Part shown: positions 40,846 to 49,903 of the stretch, piece after piece
Numbering within the stretch: position 1 is the first letter of the stretch
How the letters are laid out: every line of letters starts with the position of its first letter
NCBI GenBank assembly: GCA_003281685.1
Contig: QCBH01000005.1
Location: forward strand, 1-64,000
Direction of reading: 5' to 3'
DNA: 64,000 nt
Origin: Prochlorococcus sp. AG-347-E23
GTDB taxonomy: Bacteria > Cyanobacteriota > Cyanobacteriia > PCC-6307 > Cyanobiaceae
The notes under the pieces: generated by a model
Databases searched by the model: none
What the model saw: only the letters and a program-made list of their open reading frames with translations
Told to the model about the DNA's origin: nothing
Program-made: the position numbers and the translations under genes

Positions 40846-41463
40846 ATGAAACTTAACCAAATAATTAATCTTCATAAGGGGCTCACAGCATTTGTAGTTA
40901 TAGGTCTCATGATTTTTTTTGATAACTTTACAATAGCCCCCTACGTTTATTTAGCTCTGCATGGCACTTATGGATTACTTTGGCTTCTAAAAGAAAAGAT
41001 ATTCCCAGATCCTTATTTTAAAGAAAAAATCAATTTTTTAACTTCAGTAACTGGTTTTATTTTCCTTGGAAGTTACTGGGTTGCTCCTTACATTCTTATC
41101 TCATCTCAGAAATCTGTTCCAAACATCATAATAGCTGCATCTGTATCTATCAATATAATTGGTGTGTTTTTACACTTTGCTAGTGATGCTCAAAAATATT
41201 TTTCTCTTAAATTAAAAAAAGACCTAATTAAAGAAGGATTTTTCAAAAATATAAGGAATACAAATTATCTAGGAGAAATACTAATTTATCTATCCTTCGC
41301 CATCCTTTCAATGAGCTTCATTCCATTAGTAATTCTTGCAATATTTTTCTCTATAGTTTTTCTACCAAGAATGATAAAAAAAGATAAATCGCTCTCAAGA
41401 TATGATTCATTCGAAGAATACAAAAATAAGAGTGGTCTTATTCTGCCTAAACTAAATGCTTGA
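40846..41463 (+). CDS. Membrane methyltransferase/reductase-like protein (DUF1295/ICMT-like)
   Basis: This 205-residue protein has about five membrane spans. The C-terminal half contains RNTNYLGEILIYLSFAIL, then a charged end with YDSFEEYKNKSG. The arrangement NxxYxGE ... FxEYxxK is shared by the DUF1295, isoprenylcysteine methyltransferase-like and steroid 5-alpha-reductase-like families, so the reaction cannot be fixed. Its 3' end overlaps the next gene by 8 bases, which suggests coupling. Confidence 0.65.
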   Translation: MKLNQIINLHKGLTAFVVIGLMIFFDNFTIAPYVYLALHGTYGLLWLLKEKIFPDPYFKEKINFLTSVTGFIFLGSYWVAPYILISSQKSVPNIIIAASVSINIIGVFLHFASDAQKYFSLKLKKDLIKEGFFKNIRNTNYLGEILIYLSFAILSMSFIPLVILAIFFSIVFLPRMIKKDKSLSRYDSFEEYKNKSGLILPKLNA

Positions 41464-42007
41464 AGACAACTTACCAAGTTGGAGACAAGATTTAAAATCT
41501 TCTAGAAAAAAAGAAGGCAAATCACCCTCTAATAGATGGATACAGCTTGCAACAGTAAGCGAAAAAAATGAGCCAAGATTAAGAACAGTTGTTTTCCGAG
41601 GATGGTATAAAGATAGTTCAATGATTATTTTTACAGATAGAAGAAGTGAAAAAATTGGGCATTTAAAATCTAACCCTAATGCAGAAATATTATGGTTCTT
41701 TTTGAAAACCAAATCACAATATAGATTCAAAGGAAAAATACTTGAATTAAAAGATAACAAAAAATATTGGGATTCATTATCAGAAAAATCAAAATCTTCT
41801 TGGTTTTGGGGATCTCCTGGACAGATAATAAACCCACAATTGCAATCTGATTATAAAATATTTTCCAATCTACCCAATTCAGAAAATTTTGTAGTTCTAA
41901 ATTTTGAAATCGACTCAGTAGATCTTCTTAAATTAGAACAACCTATTCATAAAAGATATCTTTGGGAAAAGATTAAGAATTGGGAAAAAGTTGAAATTAA
42001 TCCTTAA
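41456..42007 (+). CDS. Pyridoxamine-phosphate-oxidase-like flavoprotein (Alr4036-type)
   Basis: This 183-residue split-barrel protein contains RWIQLATVSEKNEPRLRTVVFRGW followed by the FMN-binding-type stretch IIFTDRRSEKIGHLKSNP and a Trp-rich middle. It resembles the FMN-binding PNPOx-like group (Alr4036 in Anabaena), not canonical PdxH. The substrate is unknown. Its ATG lies inside the 3' end of the preceding membrane gene, overlapping it by 8 bases. Confidence 0.75.
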   Translation: MLEDNLPSWRQDLKSSRKKEGKSPSNRWIQLATVSEKNEPRLRTVVFRGWYKDSSMIIFTDRRSEKIGHLKSNPNAEILWFFLKTKSQYRFKGKILELKDNKKYWDSLSEKSKSSWFWGSPGQIINPQLQSDYKIFSNLPNSENFVVLNFEIDSVDLLKLEQPIHKRYLWEKIKNWEKVEINP

Positions 42008-42082
42008 ATATTTCTAAATTGTATATTTTAGGTTGAAAAAAATATAATGATCAGTCAGTTTTAAAAAAGAAGTATAATTCAT

Positions 42083-42256
42083 ATGAATTTCTCAGGAATT
42101 CCAGAAAACCCTTTTATTTTCTTATCTTGGGTAACTGCTTTAGGACTTTTTATAAGTCTTTCTGAAGCGACAATTAAAATAAAACTCGAGAAAAGAAACA
42201 GTTATCGAAAAAGGTTAGAACTAATAAATAGTCTCTATCCTAAAAAGTTAGCTTGA
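42083..42256 (+). CDS. 57-residue membrane micropeptide
   Basis: The ATG at 42083 opens a frame with one hydrophobic span (about residues 12-29), then a Lys/Arg-rich tail ending NSLYPKKLA. The shape, one helix plus a basic cytoplasmic tail, recurs among small proteins elsewhere in this window. It converges on the DoxX gene, overlapping its 3' end by 9 bases. The function is unknown. Confidence 0.5.
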   Translation: MNFSGIPENPFIFLSWVTALGLFISLSEATIKIKLEKRNSYRKRLELINSLYPKKLA

Positions 42257-42799
42257 GGTGTCTGAAAGTATATTTGCTTGTAGAAATTGAAATAAACCAC
42301 CTTTACTCACTTCATCTTTAATTTCAACATCCTTAGAAGTTTTTGATTTAGTTGAGGATAAAATTTCCTCTTCATCTTCTGATTTCAAAATTCTAATAAT
42401 AACTTCATCTAAAGAGAAATTTCCAGGGCCTGTCAAAGCAATTGAAGTTGCTGAAGCGAAATACAAAAGTAAAAGCTCTAATAAGAAAATATTAAAACCT
42501 GAAGTAACTAGTGCATGATATATAGCAACTGAAATTGTTCCAACAATTGCTAAAGCTCCGAATCTTGTAGCTAGACCGATAATTAGTAACCAACTACCGC
42601 CTATTTCTGAGAATGCCGCTATGTATGATAAAAATATTGGAAATGGAAGATGTAATGGTCTGACAAAAGCATCAGCAAAATTTTCTATATTTGCTAATTT
42701 TTCATAACCGTGATGAATAAGAACAGTTCCAGTTATAACTCTAAGAATCAATAAAGCAGTATCTTTGCTAAACGACTTGGTAAGAATTGTTGAAAGCAC
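42248..42799 (-). CDS. DoxX-family membrane protein
   Basis: This 183-residue protein has four membrane spans. The DoxX pattern is clear: LRVITGTVLIHHGYEKL near the N-terminus and AFSEIGGSWLLIIGLATRFGAL in the middle. DoxX proteins are a broad family linked in some bacteria to redox or thiol stress and to quinone chemistry; the role here is unknown. A charged tail of about 40 residues follows the last span, and its sequence is not conserved in the family as I know it. Confidence 0.8.
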   Translation of the reverse strand: MLSTILTKSFSKDTALLILRVITGTVLIHHGYEKLANIENFADAFVRPLHLPFPIFLSYIAAFSEIGGSWLLIIGLATRFGALAIVGTISVAIYHALVTSGFNIFLLELLLLYFASATSIALTGPGNFSLDEVIIRILKSEDEEEILSSTKSKTSKDVEIKDEVSKGGLFQFLQANILSDTSS

Positions 42800-42924
42800 T
42801 ATAAAAAAATTATCCTTAAGTAAAAATAACTAGTCACAGTATCCATCGTGGATCAAACAGCGAAAGTTAGGCCTAAATAAGTATTTATACCTAGATACTT
42901 TTTCTGATTAGGAATTCAAATAAG

Positions 42925-44079
42925 TTAAAGATTATTTTTTGAATAATTTTCTAAAATTCTCTGATTGATTTTCGGAATATTTTCTTTAAATTTAAAAAAT
43001 CCTTTTTTGGCAAATTTCCAAGCAAATAAATCTTCATCCCTCACAAGATTAAAAATTTTTTTATGGTGTAAATTTTTAAAATCATTTATAAAATCATAAT
43101 TTTCTCCAATCCCAGGATAAATAATGTCTATTTCATTTGTATTTTTAAAAGTAATTTCAAGTGAATAAGGATCAATCTGTTCAAGATTATCAAATTGCTC
43201 TACAAATTCAGAGACCAAATCTTGTTTAAATTTCAAAACAGATTCAGACAATTTAATTTGTCTTTGTTCATTCTTTAAAAGGATGATAAATACTTTTTTA
43301 TAGCTTGGAAGTAAATTTTTAAGGGTTGCAAGGTGCAGATCATTTTCAAACATAATCAGATTATCTGATTTAGGATCCATATTATTTTTATAAATCTCAT
43401 CTTCAAATGGTATTTGATTAGATTCCTCAAGAAATATTTGTTTATTACTTATTTTTTCTGAATTAAATCTGTTATTTGAAAATTTTCTGAGGTTTGATGG
43501 TGAAAAAAGATATTGCTTTCCCTTCGTTTGCAATCCTCCGACCCATCTCCAACTAAGAAGATTAGATGCAGCATCACCATCAAAAAGATATTTAAAGAAA
43601 AACTTTGCTCCCAAATGCCATGGGAGGCCCAAATTAAATATCCATGTACTCGCAAACCACATTCTTGTATGGTTATGCAAATAATTGTACTGCTTTAATT
43701 CATGGACCCAAGAATTAAAAAAATCTATTTCTGTATTGCCATTAATTGCACTTTCATATAGCTCATAATCAAAATCTAGATTGTTTTCTGAAATAAAATT
43801 TTGCCAAACTTTAGGTCTATTTTCCATCCACCCTTTCCAGTAAACCCTCCAGAATATTTCTTCAACAAATTTAGTTGAATTTTTGATTTTGTACTTACTC
43901 TTGATATCATAAATCAGATCATATTCTGATAATATTCTATGAGTAATGAAAGGTGATAATTTTGAAACTGAACTTTCGTAATTGGGCCCAAAATCAAAAT
44001 TTCTTAATTTTGCATAATCATTAATTTTGTATTTCGCAAAATTTTCCCAGGTATTTTGAGCTTTTGATAAAAATGACAT
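42925..44079 (-). CDS. Photolyase/cryptochrome-like FAD-domain protein, rearranged
   Basis: This 384-residue protein starts directly with the FAD-binding helical domain of photolyases. SPFITHRILS (42-51) matches the usual domain start, and FVEEIFWRVYWKGWM (71-85) the RE(L)FWREF helix. LHNHTRMWFASTWIFNLGLPW (134-154) and FDGDAASNLLSWRWVGGLQTKG (166-187) line the flavin and substrate site. The normal N-terminal alpha/beta antenna domain is absent from the front. Instead residues 240-330 (LIMFENDLHLATLK and following strands) look like that domain placed after it. DNA repair or light sensing are both possible; catalytic activity is unproven. Confidence 0.75.
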   Translation of the reverse strand: MSFLSKAQNTWENFAKYKINDYAKLRNFDFGPNYESSVSKLSPFITHRILSEYDLIYDIKSKYKIKNSTKFVEEIFWRVYWKGWMENRPKVWQNFISENNLDFDYELYESAINGNTEIDFFNSWVHELKQYNYLHNHTRMWFASTWIFNLGLPWHLGAKFFFKYLFDGDAASNLLSWRWVGGLQTKGKQYLFSPSNLRKFSNNRFNSEKISNKQIFLEESNQIPFEDEIYKNNMDPKSDNLIMFENDLHLATLKNLLPSYKKVFIILLKNEQRQIKLSESVLKFKQDLVSEFVEQFDNLEQIDPYSLEITFKNTNEIDIIYPGIGENYDFINDFKNLHHKKIFNLVRDEDLFAWKFAKKGFFKFKENIPKINQRILENYSKNNL

Positions 44080-44347
44080 TTTCTGATAACTTTAAAAAAT
44101 TTTTTTTTGTATTGATAGAAATTTCAAAAATTCGCCTAGAAATTAATCCTTGAAATTTTCTATTTCACTTTTAAGTAAATATGTTTGATTGAAGTATTTA
44201 ATTTAAACTTCTAATCCGTACATTTTATACTCTTAAATCGCTCTCTGCGTAGGAGGATATTTAGTAGTCAATTACTTTTTAAAACTAATTTTAATTTTTT
44301 AAAATCTTTATTTAAATGATTTTTTTTAAGTATCTATACAAATTATT

Positions 44348-45097
44348 ATGAATAATTTATTGGTGAGAGATGTTAAGTATTTAGATGAACAATACAGAAT
44401 AGGTGAAGGCATAATTTCTGATGATGCATTTAAGCAACTTGAAAAGCTCTTTATTCCTGTTGATCCAGAAACAGACTACTTTAATCAAAAAAATAATAAC
44501 CTTTTGCCAAAATTAGCTAAAGAAAACTATAAAGAATTTTTGGAAAGTTTATTAACAAAAACAAGATTAAGCATTCAACCCAAAATTGATGGCTGTGCTA
44601 TTGCAATTAGATATATAGATGGCAATTTTAATAAAGCTATTACAAAAAAAGGATTAGATGTCTCAAGCAAAATTAAACAAATTAAAAATGTCCCCGATTG
44701 TATTCCTATCAAACGAGATTTTCAAATTAGAGGTGAACTATACGCTACAAACCAAGTTGCCGGAATTTCCCAAAGAATTACAAGAAAATACCTCAATGAT
44801 AAGAAAGGGATTGGAGAAAATTTCAGCTTTTGCTGTTTCCAAATACTTAATGGAAGACTTAATCAATACGAAACCCTTAACTTTCTTAAAAAATGTGGCT
44901 TCAGCACCCCTGACTGTTACTTCACAAATCATACAAGCGAAATCCAAATATATAAAAAAAATTGGTTAGAGAGAAAAATATTTGCGAAATATCCAACTAA
45001 TGGGATAGTTATTAAAATAAATAGTAGGAAATTACAGTTACTTAGAGAGAAAAGTTTATCTCAAAATAACGAATGGCAATATGCAATTGAAAAATGA
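44348..45097 (+). CDS. Stand-alone NAD-dependent DNA ligase adenylation domain
   Basis: This 249-residue protein matches only the first part of bacterial LigA. Residues 5-35 resemble domain Ia (YLDEQYRIGEGIISDDAF). The nucleotidyltransferase core follows, with the adenylated-Lys motif PKIDG (Lys79), RGEL (128-131), NGIVIKIN (218-225) and a terminal WQYAIEK matching the last LigA motif. OB, zinc-finger, helix-hairpin-helix and BRCT domains are absent. All core catalytic motifs appear intact, so self-adenylation is plausible, but nick sealing is doubtful. A 268-base gap precedes it. It could be a domesticated fragment or a decayed ligase. Confidence 0.75.
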   Translation: MNNLLVRDVKYLDEQYRIGEGIISDDAFKQLEKLFIPVDPETDYFNQKNNNLLPKLAKENYKEFLESLLTKTRLSIQPKIDGCAIAIRYIDGNFNKAITKKGLDVSSKIKQIKNVPDCIPIKRDFQIRGELYATNQVAGISQRITRKYLNDKKGIGENFSFCCFQILNGRLNQYETLNFLKKCGFSTPDCYFTNHTSEIQIYKKNWLERKIFAKYPTNGIVIKINSRKLQLLREKSLSQNNEWQYAIEK

Positions 45098-45205
45098 TAT
45101 TAAATAGTGCCTTCAAAAAGAGCTCACGATACTAACTTCCATTATTTACAGTAGAAAAGTATTTAATTTTTGGTTAAATTCCAAAGCAATTTGCAGGATT
45201 ACTAA

Positions 45206-46135
45206 ATGACTGCCACTATTACAAGACTTAAAATCTCTAACTGGGATACATCTAATATTCCAAACCTTACAGGCAAAAAAGCGCTAATTACTGGTGCAAA
45301 TAGTGGTCTTGGATACTACACAGCAAAGGCCTTATCCGAAAAAAATGCTCATGTTGTTATAGCTTGTAGATCGCTTGAAAAAGCTGATCAAACTATCAAA
45401 AAACTGAAAGCTCTTAATCCTGAAGGAATATTTACACCTTTAGAATTAGATTTGTCAGATTTAAAAAATATTGTTGAAGTTCAGTCCAAAATTTTTGATA
45501 ATTTTGAAAATTTGGATTTACTAATAAATAATGCAGGCATTATGCATCCGCCTAAAACTCTTAGTGCCCAGGGATATGAAATACAATTTGCAGTTAATCA
45601 TTTAGCTCACATGCTTTTGACCCTAAAGCTACTTCCAATTATTGAAAAAAAAGAAGAATCTAGAATAGTGACGGTTACTTCCGGAGCACAATTTTTTGGC
45701 AAAGTTGGTTGGAATAATCTGAAAGCCGAGAACTATTACAACAAATGGGAATCTTACTCCAATAGCAAATTGGCAAATGTTATGTTTGCTTTGGAACTAA
45801 ATGAGAACTTAAAGTACAAAAATATATTTTCTTTAGCTGCTCACCCAGGAATTGCAAAAACAAATCTCTTTACCGCTCAAAAACCTAACCCTAGTCCAAT
45901 AGAAACATTCTCCTTGGAATTATTTAGCCCTATCTTTCAAACTGCTGAGATGGGTGCTTTACCTCAACTTTTTGCAGCTACTTCACCAGATGCAAGAGGC
46001 GGTGATCATTATGGTCCTAGATTTAATTTCAGAGGTCATCCAAAACTATCCCCTACTTCTCCTTTCGCCATGAATAAAAAAGAAAGAAAAAATTTATGGG
46101 AAAAAAGCCTTGAAATACTTAGTAACTTCTTATAA
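45206..46135 (+). CDS. Short-chain dehydrogenase/reductase
   Basis: This 309-residue SDR has the NAD(P)-binding TGANSGLGYYTAKAL near residue 29, LINNAGIMHPP near 108, and a catalytic Tyr-Lys pair in SYSNSKLANV. It belongs to the retinol-dehydrogenase/protochlorophyllide-reductase-like branch of extended classical SDRs. The substrate is unknown and it lacks clear signs of being POR itself. It starts 108 bases after the ligase-like gene, in the same direction, and overlaps the convergent gene by 6 bases. Confidence 0.85.
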   Translation: MTATITRLKISNWDTSNIPNLTGKKALITGANSGLGYYTAKALSEKNAHVVIACRSLEKADQTIKKLKALNPEGIFTPLELDLSDLKNIVEVQSKIFDNFENLDLLINNAGIMHPPKTLSAQGYEIQFAVNHLAHMLLTLKLLPIIEKKEESRIVTVTSGAQFFGKVGWNNLKAENYYNKWESYSNSKLANVMFALELNENLKYKNIFSLAAHPGIAKTNLFTAQKPNPSPIETFSLELFSPIFQTAEMGALPQLFAATSPDARGGDHYGPRFNFRGHPKLSPTSPFAMNKKERKNLWEKSLEILSNFL

Positions 46136-46396
46136 ATTTTTCATTTTTACTAACTTTAGAAAATACTTCAAGATAAGTAATTCACTCTCTGAGAGTTTCA
46201 TAAATTCTGTTAAGGCATCATAATTTTTTTCATCAATTTTTTTTGACAATTGAATAAAACTATCATGGTTTTCATTAACAAAGCGCTCAGCAATCTGTGA
46301 TGGAGTTAAACCCTGCTCAATTAATTGACCTGGAGCATTTTTCTCCCACTTTTCATAAAACCAAGAGAACCAATATTTTGCATTATTATCTTCCAT
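46130..46396 (-). CDS. Small acidic protein, paralogue of 56831-57184
   Basis: This 88-residue helical protein has a WFSWFYEKW N-terminus, the segment SQIAERFVNEN, and a conserved ending ALTEFMKLSESELLILK. Its closest look-alike in the window is the protein at 56831-57184, which has the same WFxW ... AExF ... FLKLxExE layout at matching spacings. No function is known to me. It converges on the SDR gene and its start lies 100 bases from the divergent murD. Confidence 0.6.
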   Translation of the reverse strand: MEDNNAKYWFSWFYEKWEKNAPGQLIEQGLTPSQIAERFVNENHDSFIQLSKKIDEKNYDALTEFMKLSESELLILKYFLKLVKMKNL

Positions 46397-46496
46397 TAAT
46401 TATCTTTTCTTAGGCGAATACTATAAATACAGAAGAAAGATCTCATGATTGAATTACCCCTTAAACACAATTAATATAAATGCAATTATAAATTTA

Positions 46497-47924
46497 ATGA
46501 TAGAAAATTATTCAAGTAAAAGAAATATTAATCTTGTAATTGGATTAGGTAAATCTGGATTTTGGGCTGCCAAGTATTTAAGAAGCATCAATAAGAGAGT
46601 AATTGTTTGGGAAAGTAAAGACGGGATAGAATTCTTAGAACGAAAAACAGAATTAGAAGAGCTTAATATACTAGTTTGTCTGAATAAAGAATTTGTATTT
46701 GAAGAAATTCAACCTTTTGTGAAAGAAATCGAATCTGTTGTTGTAAGTCCATCAATACCTTATGACCATATATCTATTATTGAATTAAAAAAAAAGGGAA
46801 TTAAAGTAATTGGAGAAATAAATGTTGCATGGGAAATTTTTAAAGACACAAATTGGATAGGTATTACTGGCACTAATGGCAAGACTACAGTTACTCATCT
46901 ACTAAGCCATATACTCTGCGATACTGGACTATATGCTCCTTTTGCTGGAAACATTGGTACACCTTTATGTAAATATGCTCACTCAAAAAAACATGAAAAA
47001 ATTGATTGGGTTGTAGCTGAATTAAGCAGTTATCAAATAGAAATATCTCCAGAAGTAAAACCTAATATTGGAATCTGGACAACCTTCACAGAAGATCATC
47101 TTGAAAGACATATAACACTTGAAAACTATTTCAACATAAAAAAAAGCTTGCTTGAAAAATCTGATTTTAGAATTTATAATTATGACGATAAAAACCTAAG
47201 AAATCACTATAGTTCGCTATCAAGAGGGGTTTGGATAACAACTAGTTTCGATAAATCAAATTTTATTCAGTGCGATTATTGGATAGATGATAAAGCATAT
47301 ATCGTTGAGAAAGGAAGGAGATTATTCAAACTTGAACATTTTTCTTTAAAAGGAATGCATAATCTTCAAAATCTTTTATTGGTAATTGCAGCAGCAAGAA
47401 AAGTTGGATTATCTGGAAAGAAGATTAAAGATTCTTTATCTAGTTACAAACAATTACCCCATAGGATGGAAACAATTTATAAAAATAATGATCTGGAAAT
47501 AATTAATGATAGTAAAGCTACAAATTTTGATTCATCTATTGCAGGAATAAGTTCAATTGAAGGTCAAATAATAATTATTGCTGGGGGCAGATTAAAAGGC
47601 AATGAATATAGTGAGTGGATAAAAGTTTTAAAGAAAAAAGTTAAATGTGTTTTCCTTTTTGGAGAAAGCTCAAAAGTCCTAAAAATGGCGCTTATTAATG
47701 AAGGATTTAAAAAAAATATTTTTGAATTTTCAGAACTAAAAGAGCTTTTAAATTTTGTTTTTCATTATTTACAAAATAATAGTGTTGGAACAATATTATT
47801 CTCACCTTCATGCTCCAGTTTTGATCAATTTAAAAATTATGAAGAGCGTGGAGATTATTTCAAGAAACTAATAAGTGAAAAATTAAAGGTTAATAAATCA
47901 ATTTTTTGTTCAAGTATCAATTAG
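46497..47924 (+). CDS. murD: UDP-N-acetylmuramoyl-L-alanine:D-glutamate ligase
   Basis: This Mur ligase adds D-Glu to the peptidoglycan precursor. The N-terminal [17 protein letters not shown] binds the UDP-sugar. The central ATP motif is [15 protein letters not shown] (about residue 123), and the Mur-ligase motifs LSSYQIE and HRMETI are present. I choose the ATG at 46497 over a TTG at 46449, which would add 16 residues with no family counterpart. The protein is about 475 residues, normal for MurD. A GC-rich hairpin follows the stop. Confidence 0.93.
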   Translation: MIENYSSKRNINLVIGLGKSGFWAAKYLRSINKRVIVWESKDGIEFLERKTELEELNILVCLNKEFVFEEIQPFVKEIESVVVSPSIPYDHISIIELKKKGIKVIGEINVAWEIFKDTNWIGITGTNGKTTVTHLLSHILCDTGLYAPFAGNIGTPLCKYAHSKKHEKIDWVVAELSSYQIEISPEVKPNIGIWTTFTEDHLERHITLENYFNIKKSLLEKSDFRIYNYDDKNLRNHYSSLSRGVWITTSFDKSNFIQCDYWIDDKAYIVEKGRRLFKLEHFSLKGMHNLQNLLLVIAAARKVGLSGKKIKDSLSSYKQLPHRMETIYKNNDLEIINDSKATNFDSSIAGISSIEGQIIIIAGGRLKGNEYSEWIKVLKKKVKCVFLFGESSKVLKMALINEGFKKNIFEFSELKELLNFVFHYLQNNSVGTILFSPSCSSFDQFKNYEERGDYFKKLISEKLKVNKSIFCSSIN

Positions 47925-48013
47925 TAATTTTCAGGGCGGTCATCACAACCGTCTCCCCTCTAGCAAATATTCACTAAATTAGTTAGATTTTGACTATAAA
48001 TTAACCAATAGCT

Positions 48014-48328
48014 ATGAGTGAATCTAACAATTTGCCTCAAGCAATAAGTCATAAAAAATTAAGTTACTTAATGCTTAAGGCACAAAAGGATTCTCATTTT
48101 TCTGATGAATTAGCAGAAATAGAAAGCCCCGAAAAAAGAGAATTCGAAGAATTAATAAACAATTGGGAATCTTCAACAAAGAAAGTAGTTAATGAGTTAT
48201 CAAAAAGAAAAGAGAATTTACTTAAAGATAAATCACCGAATTCTTTAATTGCTCTAGGTGCTATGGAAGTACACCTTAACATGGCTTTGCAAGCCTTAAA
48301 TGCATTCAACAAAGGAGTTGATGGGTAA
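48014..48328 (+). CDS. Small helical conserved hypothetical protein
   Basis: This 104-residue soluble protein is rich in Glu, Lys and Leu and is probably all helical. The C-terminal ALGAMEVHLNMALQALNAF segment is amphipathic. I do not recognise a family. It stands alone after murD and converges with the pirin gene, with 14 bases between the stops. Codon use matches core genes. Confidence 0.55.
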   Translation: MSESNNLPQAISHKKLSYLMLKAQKDSHFSDELAEIESPEKREFEELINNWESSTKKVVNELSKRKENLLKDKSPNSLIALGAMEVHLNMALQALNAFNKGVDG

Positions 48329-48342
48329 AAGTGACAAATAAA

Positions 48343-49071
48343 TTATAAGGAAGGCATCGAAAATAAGAGAAAATCCAGTTCTTTTTCAGTATCTATGGAG
48401 ACATCATCATAATAATTAACTTCAAAACCCAAGCCATCTCCAGAATCGAGACATATATTTGAATTAGAGCCTTTACTTTTTAATAAAAGATTACCTTTTA
48501 TTATTTGTATCCAATTATATTTATCTATTTTTAATGGCAATTTTTTTTCTTTAATAGGCTTATATTTACAACGCCATAAAGAGATATCTTGATTTATTAA
48601 AAGTTTATTTTTACCATCTAAGTAATCAATAATGAGATTCTCTCCTATGCCATTTTTAAATGATGTTTGCTTATAGTCAGGCTTGAGATTACTTTTTTTG
48701 GGATAAATCCAAATCTGAAATAACTTACAGGGTTTATTCTCTTCATTTTTCTCACTGTGAGTAATCCCAGTACCAGCTGACATAACTTGAACTTCATTTT
48801 CGTAAATTTTTCCTGAATTATTTAATGAGTCCCGATGAGTAATTGCACCTTTTGTAACAACAGTAATTATCTCCATGTCGGAATGAGAATGCATATTAAA
48901 ACCAGAATTTGGAGAAATAATATCTTCATTTATGACTCTAATATTCCCAAAATTATTCCATTTTGGATCGCTATGCTCTGCAAAAGAAAATGAATGCATT
49001 GAATGCAGCCAATCTCTTCTTGATAAAAATCTATCATCGGATTTTCTTATTTTAATAAGATTAAAAACCAT
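48343..49071 (-). CDS. Pirin-family protein (YhhW-like)
   Basis: This double-cupin pirin starts MVFNLIKIRKSDDRFLSRR. The metal-ligand motif GFNMHSHSDMEIITVV and later GTGITHSEKNEE carry the His and Glu residues that hold an iron or other metal. Some pirins such as YhhW degrade quercetin in vitro, while others act in stress or redox control; the role here is unknown. I choose the ATG at 49071. A longer frame from 49158 adds a hydrophobic stretch of 29 residues not expected in a cytosolic pirin. Confidence 0.85.
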   Translation of the reverse strand: MVFNLIKIRKSDDRFLSRRDWLHSMHSFSFAEHSDPKWNNFGNIRVINEDIISPNSGFNMHSHSDMEIITVVTKGAITHRDSLNNSGKIYENEVQVMSAGTGITHSEKNEENKPCKLFQIWIYPKKSNLKPDYKQTSFKNGIGENLIIDYLDGKNKLLINQDISLWRCKYKPIKEKKLPLKIDKYNWIQIIKGNLLLKSKGSNSNICLDSGDGLGFEVNYYDDVSIDTEKELDFLLFSMPSL

Positions 49072-49167
49072 CAAAAATAAGTAGAATAAAAAAATTCTAA
49101 ATAATTTAAAAAATATTTGTAAATTTTTTTTTGATAAATTATTCCTAAAAAAAAGCAAATATCAAAT

Positions 49168-49296
49168 TTAAGAATTTATTTTACTCTGAGCTTTAGTAGC
49201 CTTTATCAATATTTTTTGTGCTTCATCTCTTGTAAGGCATTTTTCTGCTTTTACATTTAAGTTTTTAAGTTTTTTTAATTGCTTTGTGTTACTCAT
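49168..49296 (-). CDS. 42-residue basic micropeptide
   Basis: The ATG at 49296, preceded by GGACGGG-type sequence, opens a frame of 42 codons. The product is highly basic with an N-terminal Lys/Leu-rich helix (MSNTKQLKKLKNLN), one Cys and a KCLTRDEAQKILIKA segment that could form a second helix. It sits upstream of the pirin gene on the same strand. No family is known to me. Confidence 0.45.
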   Translation of the reverse strand: MSNTKQLKKLKNLNVKAEKCLTRDEAQKILIKATKAQSKINS

Positions 49297-49360
49297 AATT
49301 CAACCCGTCCTTAAGTTATCCTAACATAAGTTTAAATTAATTGCCTCTAAAACCTTTGCA

Positions 49361-49903
49361 TCAGATTGTTTTTACAGCTTTGAGAATGGAATTATCGGAA
49401 CAGTATAGAGGATGTATTGGATTATCTTTGATTGTTTTCTTAATTAAAAGCGGTCCAAGAGGACTATCAAAATTATTTTTCCTAATTGAGTTATATTGCA
49501 TTATTTTTTTTGATATTCTTTTATTTCTATTTAGAAATTTCCCTTTGTTACCCCAACCTAACCATAAATCACAATTTTTATTTTCAGACCAGTGTTTTAA
49601 GTTTTTATAAATATGATCATTGTTTAGATAACCCACAGGGTTTTTATGATTAAAAATTTTTTCTGGTTTGCTTGATATAAGAGCAAATAGATTGATTAAT
49701 TTTACTTTGCCGTAATTATTGTTTTTCGAAATTTTAATTATCTTTTTTGTTGTATTATCTAAGAAAACTTCGTCAGATAGTGATGGGTTTAAACCAATAA
49801 AAATAATTTCCTTTTTAGATTTAGAAATCTTATAACTTAAACTCCATCTATATATTTTGTTAGCACTTATTAAACAATTACTGGTCAAAAAGAATTTTTT
49901 CAA
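49361..49903 (-). CDS. DUF1643-family protein
   Basis: This 180-residue protein matches the DUF1643 pattern: YRWSLSY, then EIIFIGLNPSLSDEVFLDNTTK, then GKVKLINLFALISSKPEKIF, and a later LWLGWGNKG. The family is widespread in bacteria and phages, with no assigned function to my knowledge. Its start overlaps the upstream DUF2214 gene stop by 4 bases (49900-49903), which indicates translational coupling. Confidence 0.8.
   Translation of the reverse strand: MKKFFLTSNCLISANKIYRWSLSYKISKSKKEIIFIGLNPSLSDEVFLDNTTKKIIKISKNNNYGKVKLINLFALISSKPEKIFNHKNPVGYLNNDHIYKNLKHWSENKNCDLWLGWGNKGKFLNRNKRISKKIMQYNSIRKNNFDSPLGPLLIKKTIKDNPIHPLYCSDNSILKAVKTI

Noticed and set aside
44080..44347. Possible RNA or gene in the gap upstream of the ligase-like gene
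   Set aside because: A TAGGAGGAT stretch near 44250 looks like a ribosome site, but no start codon or stable hairpin follows it.
46449..46496. TTG start extending murD by 16 residues
   Set aside because: The extra residues have no family counterpart, and an ATG at 46497 fits the normal N-terminus.
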